From NCBI GenBank assembly GCA_910588135.1, contig CAJUOT010000073.1:3574-10122 (forward strand): a stretch of 6,549 bases of DNA, written 5' to 3'. Under the pieces are notes generated by a model, which saw only the letters and a program-made list of their open reading frames with translations, was not told the origin of the DNA and did no database searches. Within the stretch, counting starts at the first letter, position 1. Each line of letters opens with the position of its first letter. The position numbers were made by a program, and so were the translations under genes. This document shows positions 1 to 5,612 of the stretch, piece by piece. Origin of the DNA: an uncultured Oscillospiraceae bacterium (lineage in GTDB: Bacteria > Bacillota > Clostridia > Oscillospirales > Oscillospiraceae).

Positions 1-899
1 CTGGATTTGTGAGTTCCGAGCTGGTAGTCACAATAAATGGAGAAGACTACACCATTACAAGGAATGCAGACGCGCAGGGGAATGGGGCGGAATTGCATCT
101 CCGCAAAAATTCCGTAGTAACTGTTAAGACCAAGACGATCCCAAGCGGGTACAAATTCGACAAGTGGGGATTGGTTTACGCGAATGTTACAAGCACTGCT
201 GATCCGTACGCATTCACGTTGGCTCGAGATTTGGAAATTTTGCACGGGTATCTCTCCAAAGCATCCCGGCTCCCGGCGGGGTATACGGAGGTGGAGTATG
301 TACATTTCCCGGGCGGAACTGCAACATATTTTTCGCAAGCAATTCCATCACATACGCAAGCGATTGCTCCATCTATTGAACTAGACGTGAAATTAGGTAC
401 AAAGAATCCTGGTACCAACAAAATATTGATATCCACAAGCTCACCTATTGGGCTAACTAGATATTTCAGTTTAACAACCGAGGGTTCTTCATCCGGCTTT
501 ACAGGATTGCGCTGCCCAACATCTTCTGCGAACAACACCATGAAAGTGCTGTCTGTGTCAGTAAATCAAAAGGTTCATGTGGAAATCGATAATCTGAATA
601 AGGTATTCAAAGTAGGGAGCAGTTCGGTTTCTATAGGCGGGTGGACATTTGGCACTTCTACTACGACAGGCTACGCAGGCGCTCTTGGAAATTCGTTGGC
701 TTCTTACGTGCCGGAAATGTGGGTATATGAGTATAAATACTACACCAGTACGCAATATGCAACGAAAAAGACGCTGGCCAAGCATTGGGTTCCCTGCATA
801 CGGACATCTGACAATTCTATTGGATTTTATGATTTGGTCAACAAAACATTTACCGCCAAATCAGGTGCTGGAACGGTAGAAGCAGGCCCCGCAGTCTAA
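1..899 (+). CDS. Tail protein with InlB-type repeat and C-terminal lectin-like domain, 5' partial
   Basis: The frame is open to the left edge. The GTG at 9 has no visible ribosome site and lies inside the first domain, so the gene probably begins upstream. Numbering from that GTG, residues about 5-80 fit a divergent InlB B-repeat-like domain, with a GYKFDKWG core and an aromatic YAFTL strand followed by a closing strand. Residues about 88-296 resemble the concanavalin/LamG-like module common in tail proteins of gut Firmicutes phages: it opens with LPAGYTEVEY and ends with the typical WVPCIRTSDNSIGFYDLVN, then GTVEAGP. Both domain types usually mediate surface or sugar contact, so a role in host binding is inferred. 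The gene is much more AT-rich than its downstream neighbours. The stop is followed 17 bases later by the next ATG. Lectin-like recognition is fairly sure; ligand and exact tail position are unknown. Confidence 0.8.
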   Translation, partial: GFVSSELVVTINGEDYTITRNADAQGNGAELHLRKNSVVTVKTKTIPSGYKFDKWGLVYANVTSTADPYAFTLARDLEILHGYLSKASRLPAGYTEVEYVHFPGGTATYFSQAIPSHTQAIAPSIELDVKLGTKNPGTNKILISTSSPIGLTRYFSLTTEGSSSGFTGLRCPTSSANNTMKVLSVSVNQKVHVEIDNLNKVFKVGSSSVSIGGWTFGTSTTTGYAGALGNSLASYVPEMWVYEYKYYTSTQYATKKTLAKHWVPCIRTSDNSIGFYDLVNKTFTAKSGAGTVEAGPAV

Positions 900-916
900 G
901 AAAGGAGGCACCAGCC

Positions 917-1183
917 ATGCCCGAAACATCCCCGCCCCGGCCCTGGACGCTCCAGGACATCCCCACCATGCAGAACATGGATAGATACCTGTCCATGCTA
1001 CGGGCCTTGCGGCAATTCCTCCCGCGCGGCACCGCAGCGCCGGAGGTGCCCGCAGACATGAACGGCTTGACCTTCCGTACGGCAAACGACATCGAAACGA
1101 TCCTGATGGAGGCGGACCAGGCCGTTACCAATTTAGAGAACAGCTGGTTCGTATCCGGCGAAATCGACGCAGGAGGTTTTTAA
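917..1183 (+). CDS. Small conserved phage tail-associated protein
   Basis: This 88-residue protein has an excellent ribosome site (AAAGGAGG at 901-908, 8 bases before ATG). It contains no membrane segment or signal peptide. It has the look of a small protein family found between tail fibre genes in Firmicutes prophages: an N-terminal WTLQDIPTMQNMDRYLSMLRAL segment (a tryptophan-led turn and then a helix), a middle PEVPADMNGLTFRTANDIE segment, and a C-terminal helix ending in WFVSGEIDAGG. I recognise the pattern but know no assigned function. It sits directly after the lectin-like tail gene and one base before the next gene, so a baseplate, adaptor or chaperone role for tail fibres is only an inference. 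GC content returns to the high backbone level here. Confidence 0.75.
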   Translation: MPETSPPRPWTLQDIPTMQNMDRYLSMLRALRQFLPRGTAAPEVPADMNGLTFRTANDIETILMEADQAVTNLENSWFVSGEIDAGGF

Positions 1184-1184
1184 T

Positions 1185-1535
1185 ATGCAGGATGGTATTA
1201 TCAACGGCACCGGGAATTCCCGGTATTTGAAGACCATCAGCGGCTTTCTCAGCCTATACCCCACCTATGAGGCGTTCGCCCAGGCGCTGATTGCAGGCAC
1301 CCTGCCCGTGGACCTGAACGGCAAGAACCCGGACGGCTGGGCCCAGCAGGGTACGCCCCTGAACAAGGCGAACCTGCTCACCGACGCCACCGCCGCCCTG
1401 GTGGGCCTGGGTGCGGAGGCGAACCCGGACGAGATGTTCGCTACCCTCGCAAACCGCATCACCTACGGGACCGAGGAGCTGACGCCGGGGGTGTCGCCCC
1501 TCGCTACCGGGGCCATCTATGTGCAGTATGAGTGA
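1185..1535 (+). CDS. Small tail-associated protein of tail-fibre gene clusters
   Basis: The protein has 116 residues. ATG at 1185 follows AGGAGG (1171-1176) by 8 bases, and the upstream gene stops one base before it, so the two are probably translated together. Features I associate with a recurrent tail-region family in gut Firmicutes phages are the N-terminal DGIINGTGNSRYLK, then LYPTYEAFAQALIAGTLPVDLNG, GWAQQGTPLNKANLLTDATAALVGL, and a final strand-like YGTEELTPGVSPLATGAIYVQYE. The last part is typical of how tail collar or tip proteins end, so the gene appears complete. No catalytic motif or membrane segment is visible. The role is structural by context; partner and position are unknown. 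It is very GC-rich, in sharp contrast to the AT-rich gap that follows. Confidence 0.75.
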   Translation: MQDGIINGTGNSRYLKTISGFLSLYPTYEAFAQALIAGTLPVDLNGKNPDGWAQQGTPLNKANLLTDATAALVGLGAEANPDEMFATLANRITYGTEELTPGVSPLATGAIYVQYE

Positions 1536-1639
1536 GGGGCGAGGGATGGGTACTAAGTATGCCCCCTATCTCAAACTCTACTATATTCAAAGGATAAATT
1601 AACAGTTACAGATAGTGGATTAACAGGGGGATTAGCATT
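1536..1639 (+). other. AT-rich intergenic gap before the chimeric tail gene
   Basis: At 104 bases this is the only real gap in the operon. The first 30 bases are still G-rich, then the sequence turns AT-rich and stays so into the next gene. It holds an 8-base direct repeat ATTAACAG at 1598-1605 and 1619-1626, spaced 21 bases start to start, with a GGGGG run (1626-1630) placed like a weak ribosome site for the ATG at 1640. I find no persuasive -35/-10 pair and no stem followed by a T run. It may be the left flank of an exchanged segment. Confidence 0.5.
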
Positions 1640-2686
1640 ATGGCTACTAGATATAATCGTTATATTTGGGCGATGTATTTGACATCAAACAACATGTTGA
1701 ATGGATATGTTACTAGGTTAGATCGAAATGCAATTACGGATGGCTCTGTAGGTTCTGGAGTACGCTACTCATATGTCGGAGAAGATTATATTTTGTATGA
1801 TGGTACAACTATATCAGTATCCAGAGAAGGCAACCAAACAAAGTTCACCGTAACTGTCGGTGGTAGCATTCCATATCCACATTCCGTGAGTTCTGAGTAT
1901 GCAACTAGATTAAAAACGCTTAAATTTGAATGTTATGTACAAGTTAACCAAAGCGGGTGGACATCTTTTATAAATCAATCAGGTGTATCCCCATTCAGTG
2001 TTACAAAAACATATACTGTAAACAATGACTTTGATACTGTTCAATTTAAGTATACTTTTTCAGATTTAAATGGCACAGCAATTGAAAATTTAACATTATC
2101 CCCTATATATAAATCTAGCTATACTATAACTGTAAAGGCAGATACTGGAGGAAGCGTATCCGGCGGAGGAACCTACGAGGAAGGAACCTCCGTGACCGTC
2201 AAAGCCACCGCCTCCTCCGGCTACCGGTTCTCCCGCTGGAAGGAGGGCGGGGCCACAGTAAGCTCCAACGCGTCGTACACATTTACTGTCACCCAAAATC
2301 GGACACTGACTGCGGTATTTTCCAAGATTCTCCCCTCCTACCGCATCACCGTCACCGCCTCCCCCGCCAACGGCGGCACCGTGAGCGGCGGCGGGAGCTA
2401 CGAGAGCGGGCGGAGCGCAACCGTCCGGGCCACCCCGGCGGCGGATTTCCTCTTCGTGGAGTGGCAGGAGGACGGCGTGGCTGTCAGTACCAACCCCACC
2501 TACACCTTCACCGTCAGCAAGGCCCGGACCCTGACCGCCTTCTTCAAGCGCAAGTTGTCCGCATACGTGGGCATTGAGGGCAAGGCGCGGAAGGCGACAA
2601 ACCTCTACGTCGGGGTCGACGGCAAGGCCAGGAAGGTCGTGCGGGCGTACATCGGCGTAGACGGGAAAGCACAGAAATTCTTATAA
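1640..2686 (+). CDS. Chimeric tail protein: novel N-terminal domain, two InlB-type repeats, triple C-terminal repeat
   Basis: The protein has 348 residues. Residues 1-157 form a beta-rich, Ser/Thr/Tyr/Asn-rich region I cannot assign. Residues 160-229 and 233-303 are two InlB B-repeat-like domains, each with ITV..., GG(S/T)VSGGG(T/S)Y, a W core, YTFTV and RTLTA.F. Residues 308-348 are three 14-residue units of the form (A/L)Y(V/I)G(V/I)(D/E)GKA(R/Q)K, a motif I know from the ends of phage tail proteins. An in-frame stop at 1613-1615 and the lack of another start fix the ATG at 1640, which has only a weak G-rich ribosome site. The 5' part is about one-third G+C, while the 3' part exceeds 60-70%; the switch falls near 2140, where the first InlB repeat begins. 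The N-terminal domain is the best candidate for an exchanged receptor-binding part; that is inference. A secreted host adhesin is less likely given the phage neighbours and lack of signal peptide. Confidence 0.8.
   Translation: MATRYNRYIWAMYLTSNNMLNGYVTRLDRNAITDGSVGSGVRYSYVGEDYILYDGTTISVSREGNQTKFTVTVGGSIPYPHSVSSEYATRLKTLKFECYVQVNQSGWTSFINQSGVSPFSVTKTYTVNNDFDTVQFKYTFSDLNGTAIENLTLSPIYKSSYTITVKADTGGSVSGGGTYEEGTSVTVKATASSGYRFSRWKEGGATVSSNASYTFTVTQNRTLTAVFSKILPSYRITVTASPANGGTVSGGGSYESGRSATVRATPAADFLFVEWQEDGVAVSTNPTYTFTVSKARTLTAFFKRKLSAYVGIEGKARKATNLYVGVDGKARKVVRAYIGVDGKAQKFL
2117..2548 (+). repeat. Two tandem InlB B-repeat-like domains
   Basis: The copies encode residues 160-229 and 233-303 of the tail protein. 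They align through SY(T/R)ITV, GG(S/T)VSGGG(T/S)YE, the single tryptophan in RW/EW, and YTFTV followed by RTLTA(V/F)F. The first copy is less GC-rich than the second, so they look diverged by separate histories rather than recently duplicated. Confidence 0.75.
2561..2683 (+). repeat. Threefold 14-residue C-terminal repeat
   Basis: Three units at 2561-2602, 2603-2644 and 2645-2683 (the last one residue short) encode AYVGIEGKARKATN, LYVGVDGKARKVVR and AYIGVDGKAQKFL. The units are basic and regularly spaced, and end at the stop codon. Such Y(V/I)G(V/D)xGKARK units recur at the ends of tail proteins of Firmicutes phages; their job is not known to me. Confidence 0.8.
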
Positions 2687-2699
2687 GGAGGCGAATGCC

Positions 2700-3341
2700 A
2701 TGTTTCAGCTTTACGCAAACAAAACCCAGCTAACCGTCCGGGCCCGCGAACCCCTCACCAGCGGCAGTGTAAACGCCTACGAGGCCAGGTTCGAGTTCTC
2801 GCCGGACTGGGAGGGCCTGACGAAGACGGCGGTGTTCAAGGCGGGGAACGAGGTCCGGTCCGTGCTTTTGGGCGCGGACGGTCAGTGTACCATTCCGTGG
2901 GAGGTTCTGAGCTCCCACGGGCGGCAGTTAACTGCCGGGATCTGCGGCACCCGGGGCACGGATATGGTCCTGCCTACGGTCTGGGCAAGCCTGGGCACCA
3001 TCCTGGAGGGGGCCGCGCCCGGGGAAAACGCCCGGCCTCCCACCCCGGACCTATGGGAGCAGGAGCTTGCCGGGAAAGCGGACGGGATGAAGCTGGACGA
3101 TCTGACGCTGCGCCTCTTGTCGGGAACGGAGACGATAGCCGAGGTGGAGCTCCCGCCTGCAGGCGGCGGGGAGGGCGGTACATCTGACCACCGGTCCCTG
3201 ACCGGACGGGACGCAGGGAATCAGCACCCAATCGCCGCCATTACCGGCCTTGGGGAGACGCTGGAGACCATCCCGCGCCCCATGACGGCGGATGAGCTGA
3301 GAAAAATTTTGTTAGGAGGAACGAAACATGCCCACAAATAA
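2700..3341 (+). CDS. Modular baseplate or tail-fibre-like protein with NQHPIxAITGL motif
   Basis: The protein has 213 residues. AAGGAGG (2685-2691) lies 8 bases before the ATG at 2700; an overlapping ATG at 2695 is in another frame and opens nothing useful. Residues 1-103 form a beta-rich N-terminal domain (LYANKTQLTVRAR, YEARFEFSPDWEGLTKTAVFKAG, CTIPWEVL, LPTVWASLGTILEGA) that I recognise as a frequent head domain of modular tail proteins, possibly related to baseplate upper proteins. A proline-rich linker and DLWEQELAGKAD follow, then a glycine-rich hinge (154-160). The conserved DHRSLTGRDAGNQHPIAAITGL is at 163-184, and the C-terminus carries MTADELRKILL. The last eight or so residues are encoded by the ribosome site and start of the next gene, with a 14-base overlap. 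Structural role by context; host binding is possible but not shown. Confidence 0.8.
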   Translation: MFQLYANKTQLTVRAREPLTSGSVNAYEARFEFSPDWEGLTKTAVFKAGNEVRSVLLGADGQCTIPWEVLSSHGRQLTAGICGTRGTDMVLPTVWASLGTILEGAAPGENARPPTPDLWEQELAGKADGMKLDDLTLRLLSGTETIAEVELPPAGGGEGGTSDHRSLTGRDAGNQHPIAAITGLGETLETIPRPMTADELRKILLGGTKHAHK

Positions 3342-3822
3342 CACCAGCGCATACCTTGACGGCGACCGCGTGGCGGAGCTGTGGACGGCGGTAAAGACGG
3401 CCCTGGCGGGCAAGGCGGACCTCGCTGATCTGGACGGCTACACCACGCCGGACGCAGTGGCAACGGCCATCACATCGGCTCTGGCCAACTACGCCACCAA
3501 CGCCGGAGTACAGATCGCCATTGCTGCGGCTTTGGCCAATTACATGACCGAGAGCGAGGTCAATGATGCCATTGCAAAGGCGGTCACGGACGCGGCGCAC
3601 ATCACCTTTGAGGCGGTGGACGAGCTGCCGGAGACCGGATCGCCCAATGTGATTTACCTGATGCCCAACGGGAAGAGCGTGAGCAACGTCAAGGACGAAT
3701 ATATGTGGATTGACGGCGCGTGGGAACGCCTCGGGAGCACGGAGGTGGACCTGACGGGCTACTGGTCCAAACAGGAGCTGCGGGCCATGACGGCAGCGGA
3801 ATTGCAGGCGATTCTGGTATGA
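3328..3822 (+). CDS. Tail-fibre-like protein with helical repeats and LPETGxPNxIYLMP domain
   Basis: The protein has 164 residues. ATG at 3328 follows AGGAGG at 3314-3319 by 8 bases. Residues 10-36 carry the motif DRVAELWTAVKTALAGKADL, also seen in the next gene. Residues 47-88 show a 17-residue period (AI..AL.NY.T...V), as in the helical or trimeric shafts of fibre proteins. Residues 92-147 match a widespread tail-protein domain (ITFEAVDELPETGSPNVIYLMP, then DEYMWIDGAWERLG and DLTGYW). The protein ends in RAMTAAELQAILV, very like the end of the upstream gene product. The stop TGA overlaps the next ATG (ATGA at 3819-3822), suggesting coupled translation. A trimeric fibre or baseplate connector is the likely role; substrate or receptor unknown. 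Confidence 0.8.
   Translation: MPTNNTSAYLDGDRVAELWTAVKTALAGKADLADLDGYTTPDAVATAITSALANYATNAGVQIAIAAALANYMTESEVNDAIAKAVTDAAHITFEAVDELPETGSPNVIYLMPNGKSVSNVKDEYMWIDGAWERLGSTEVDLTGYWSKQELRAMTAAELQAILV
3466..3591 (+). repeat. 17-residue helical repeat in the fibre-like protein
   Basis: Residues 47-63, 64-80 and a partial third unit from 81 share the spacing A-I-x-x-A-L/V, then N-Y-x-T and V. The two full copies differ widely at base level, so this is an old protein repeat, not a recent DNA duplication. Confidence 0.55.
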
Positions 3823-4625
3823 GCTTTCTTGACGATGCACGGACCCGGGAGCTGTGGGAGAAGGTCAAAGCAGAGCTCTCTGGGAAGCAGCCCAAGCTGC
3901 GCGGCAGCGCGGGGCAGGTGGTGGGGTTCAACACCCAGGGAGCGGCGGTGGCGGTGCGGGGGTGGAGCAATCCGAACCTGCTGGACAACTGGTATTTCCA
4001 GGACCCCGTGAACCAAAGGGGGCAGACATCGTATGAGAACACAACGTACACTATTGACAGGTGGCTTGCAACAGGTAACGGCCAGACTGTATCCCTCACC
4101 GATGAAGGATTAAAGATCGCATTTAAAGATAACGCAAATGAATATTGTAGTATTTCGGAAAGGTTTGAAAATTACCAGCAGTATGCAGGAAAAACATTTA
4201 CTGCATCAGCGTTGATAAGAAACCCGGACGGCAACATGGTAAAGTTAACTGTAAAACCAACCCCAACAGGTAATGGAGCTGGTCCCTGGTATTCGCCGGA
4301 CCCGCCAGCAAGCGATGACTGGATACTGATAACTGGAACAGGAGTTTTTTCGGAAACACCTTTTGTAAAGGCGATGAAACTGGAACTGGGCTCCCAGCAG
4401 ACCCTCGCCCACCAGGACGCCGCCGGAAACTGGGTGCTCAACGACCCGCCGCCGGATAAGGCGCTGGAGATGCTGAAATGTCAGAGGTACTATCAGGTGT
4501 TCTCCAGTGCGGATATGCGCCCCGTAAAGGCGGTGGACTTTCGTCCGCCCATGCGTGTTGACCCGGCGTTTAGCACCATTAAGATCAACGGCGTGACGTA
4601 CTACACGGCGGACGCCAATCTGTAG
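3819..4625 (+). CDS. Modular tail protein with central carbohydrate-binding-like domain
   Basis: The protein has 268 residues. The ATG at 3819 overlaps the upstream stop; a GTG further upstream in frame lies inside the preceding gene without a ribosome site, so 3819 is preferred and coupled translation likely. Residues 1-48 are an anchor-like segment (RTRELWEKVKAELSGKQPKL, then GSAGQVVGFNTQGAAVAV). Residues 51-83 hold NPNLLDNWYFQDPVNQRGQ and TYTIDRW, the usual opening of a beta-sandwich sugar-binding-like tail domain. Residues 84-188 complete the sandwich, and 187-268 hold MKLELGSQQTLAHQD, the helix CQRYYQVF, and a final TIKINGVTYYTADANL. I know the family pattern from gut Firmicutes prophages, where these proteins are annotated only as tail or hypothetical. 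The middle (about 4036-4376) is AT-rich while both ends are very GC-rich. Receptor binding is inferred. Confidence 0.8.
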   Translation: MSFLDDARTRELWEKVKAELSGKQPKLRGSAGQVVGFNTQGAAVAVRGWSNPNLLDNWYFQDPVNQRGQTSYENTTYTIDRWLATGNGQTVSLTDEGLKIAFKDNANEYCSISERFENYQQYAGKTFTASALIRNPDGNMVKLTVKPTPTGNGAGPWYSPDPPASDDWILITGTGVFSETPFVKAMKLELGSQQTLAHQDAAGNWVLNDPPPDKALEMLKCQRYYQVFSSADMRPVKAVDFRPPMRVDPAFSTIKINGVTYYTADANL

Positions 4626-4634
4626 GAGGCACCC

Positions 4635-4982
4635 ATGAACGAGTATTACAACAACCACTACATCACCACAGACCCGGAGGGCCGCATCACCTCCGGCTGG
4701 AGCACCGGCCCTCTCCCGGGCCGGGACACCTCCAGCGCGGTCCTGCTGACGGACCAGGGCGGCTACCAATTCCGCCTCCACCCCGGCGGCGAGGAGAATC
4801 CGCCCCTGTACACCCAGGACGGCATCCCCCTCTACCGCTGGGACGGGGCGCAGGTAGTCCGGCGCTCTGAGGAGGAGGTCCAGGCGGATCGGGCCGCTAT
4901 CCCTCCTCCGCCGCCCTCTGAGCAGGAGCGCCTGCGGGCGGACGTGGACTTCTTGGCCGCGATGCAGGGGGTGGCGTTATGA
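4635..4982 (+). CDS. Small tail-associated protein preceding XkdX
   Basis: The protein has 115 residues. AGGAGG (4624-4629) overlaps the previous stop and lies 5 bases before the ATG. Residues 5-26 read YNNHYITTDPEGRITSGWS, like the start of a beta-rich domain; 45-70 carry QFRLHPGGEENPPLYTQDGIPLYRWDG; 90-94 are five prolines in a row, a rigid hinge; and 98-115 form a helix with RLRADVDFLAAMQGVAL, an ending I have seen in many proteins encoded just before XkdX. By position it corresponds to XkdW of PBSX-type prophages, but I cannot claim sequence homology. The stop overlaps the next ATG (ATGA at 4979-4982). A structural or assembly role in the tail is inferred. Confidence 0.75.
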   Translation: MNEYYNNHYITTDPEGRITSGWSTGPLPGRDTSSAVLLTDQGGYQFRLHPGGEENPPLYTQDGIPLYRWDGAQVVRRSEEEVQADRAAIPPPPPSEQERLRADVDFLAAMQGVAL

Positions 4983-5119
4983 GCGTGGTTGAGCTTGCAC
5001 GGAAGTACTACCCCCGCCTCTGGGACAAGTCCAGGCTGGAGGCTTTGGCCGCCGCCGGGAGGCTGACGGAGGCGGAGGTGCGGGAGATCGTGGGGGAGGA
5101 GGAGAACCATGTACATTGA
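4979..5119 (+). CDS. xkdX: XkdX family protein (46 residues)
   Basis: This very short gene starts at the ATGA overlap with the gene before and ends 11 bases inside the next one. The product has the XkdX layout: an aromatic, basic N-terminus (ELARKYYPRLWDKSRLEAL), then AAAGRLTEAEVREIVGEE, matching the family pattern of a YY...LW...L..A...G.LT..E...I. The usual length of XkdX proteins is about 40-50 residues, so it is complete. XkdX is a phage protein of unknown function encoded at the end of tail modules just before lysis genes, exactly as here. Its own ribosome site is weak (GGGGG near 4966-4970), so translation likely depends on coupling to the upstream gene. Confidence 0.85.
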   Translation: MSVVELARKYYPRLWDKSRLEALAAAGRLTEAEVREIVGEEENHVH

Positions 5120-5387
5120 CGCGAAGACGCTCATCGAGCTGGCAGCGCTGCTGACAGCTCTTGGAGTGATCGGAGGCGCGGCGCTCTGGGCCGCAAAGTT
5201 CGTCGACCGGCAGAAGAAACAGGACCAGGAGCTGACCGCCATCCGGAAAGAGCAGACCTTAATCTGCTACGGCGTCATGGCCTGCCTGCGGGGACTGAAG
5301 GAGCAGGGCTGTGACGGGCCGGTAACCGCCGCGCTGGACAAGCTGGAGAAGCATCTCAATCAGGCGGCACATGAGGAGGACAGCTAG
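5109..5387 (+). CDS. Small one-pass membrane protein of the lysis cassette
   Basis: The protein has 92 residues. A strong GGAGGAGG-type site ends a few bases before the ATG at 5109, inside the XkdX gene. A short N-terminus (MYIDAKTL) is followed by one hydrophobic segment at about residues 8-30, a basic stop-transfer stretch (FVDRQKKQ), a charged helix likely to form a coiled coil (DQELTAIRKEQ), and a cysteine-containing amphipathic region (LICYGVMACLRGLKEQGCDGPV) ending in a second charged helix. I recognise the ICYG.MACL.GL.EQGC pattern from prophages of gut Clostridia but know no tested function. It occupies the place that XhlA has in PBSX, although XhlA carries its membrane segment at the other end. 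A holin partner or lysis timing role is inference. Confidence 0.75.
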   Translation: MYIDAKTLIELAALLTALGVIGGAALWAAKFVDRQKKQDQELTAIRKEQTLICYGVMACLRGLKEQGCDGPVTAALDKLEKHLNQAAHEEDS

Positions 5388-5396
5388 GAGGAAAAC

Positions 5397-5612
5397 ATGG
5401 ACAAAACAATCATCAAACGCTTGGGGAACCTGCTGAGCGTCAAGAGCCTGGTCACTCTGACGCTCACCATCGTGTTTGCGGTCCAAGCCCTGCGGGGGAC
5501 CATCTCCCAGGACTTCATGACCGTGTACGCGGTGGTCATCGCGTTCTACTTCGGAACGCAGTCCCAGAAGGTCCAGGACGCGCTGGAGGGAGGCGGCAAT
5601 GAGAACGGTTAG
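5397..5612 (+). CDS. Probable phage holin, two membrane segments
   Basis: The protein has 71 residues. AGGAGG (5386-5391) lies 5 bases before the ATG and overlaps the stop of the previous gene. The product has a basic N-terminus (DKTIIKRLGNLL), a first hydrophobic segment at about 16-33, a short turn (RGTISQDF), a second segment at about 39-54 ending in YFGTQSQK, and a charged, glycine-rich tail. Size, two-pass layout and location immediately before the endolysin fit a class II-type holin, which would permeabilise the cytoplasmic membrane and release the signal-less endolysin. The RLGNLL(S/T)VKSLVTL and FYFGTQSQK motifs recur in Firmicutes prophages. The 14-base overlap with the lysin gene suggests coupled expression. 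The assignment is by layout and context. Confidence 0.75.
   Translation: MDKTIIKRLGNLLSVKSLVTLTLTIVFAVQALRGTISQDFMTVYAVVIAFYFGTQSQKVQDALEGGGNENG

Noticed and set aside
1551..1570. Possible hairpin or terminator after the 1185 gene
   Set aside because: The best pairing is a few base pairs with a bulge, and no T run follows.
1577..1679. Short open stretch reading LTVTDSGLTGGLALW in another frame
   Set aside because: It has no start codon or ribosome site, is only about 30 codons long, and overlaps the start of the 1640 gene; it may be chance.
1679..1711. TTGACA hexamer that could be a -35 box
   Set aside because: It lies inside the 1640 gene, and no good -10 box follows at 16-18 bases (GGATAT at 18 is poor). 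Such hexamers are expected by chance in AT-rich DNA.
1..2686. Diversity-generating retroelement variable region
   Set aside because: I looked for a near-copy template repeat and a reverse transcriptase; neither is in the window, and the target lectin ending is of LamG-like rather than C-type lectin style. Sequence outside the window could change this.
3720..3819. Upstream GTG start for the 3819 gene
   Set aside because: It would overlap the preceding gene by about 100 bases without a ribosome site, and the added residues do not fit the anchor motif; the ATGA overlap at 3819 is a normal coupled start.
3241..3840. 199-codon open frame on the minus strand
   Set aside because: It is wholly opposite well-recognised tail genes, in a GC-rich stretch where long antisense frames are common, and it has no ribosome site or recognisable domain.
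4245..4781. 178-codon open frame on the minus strand
   Set aside because: It is opposite the 3819 and 4635 tail genes, whose frames carry recognisable motifs; nothing supports the antisense frame.
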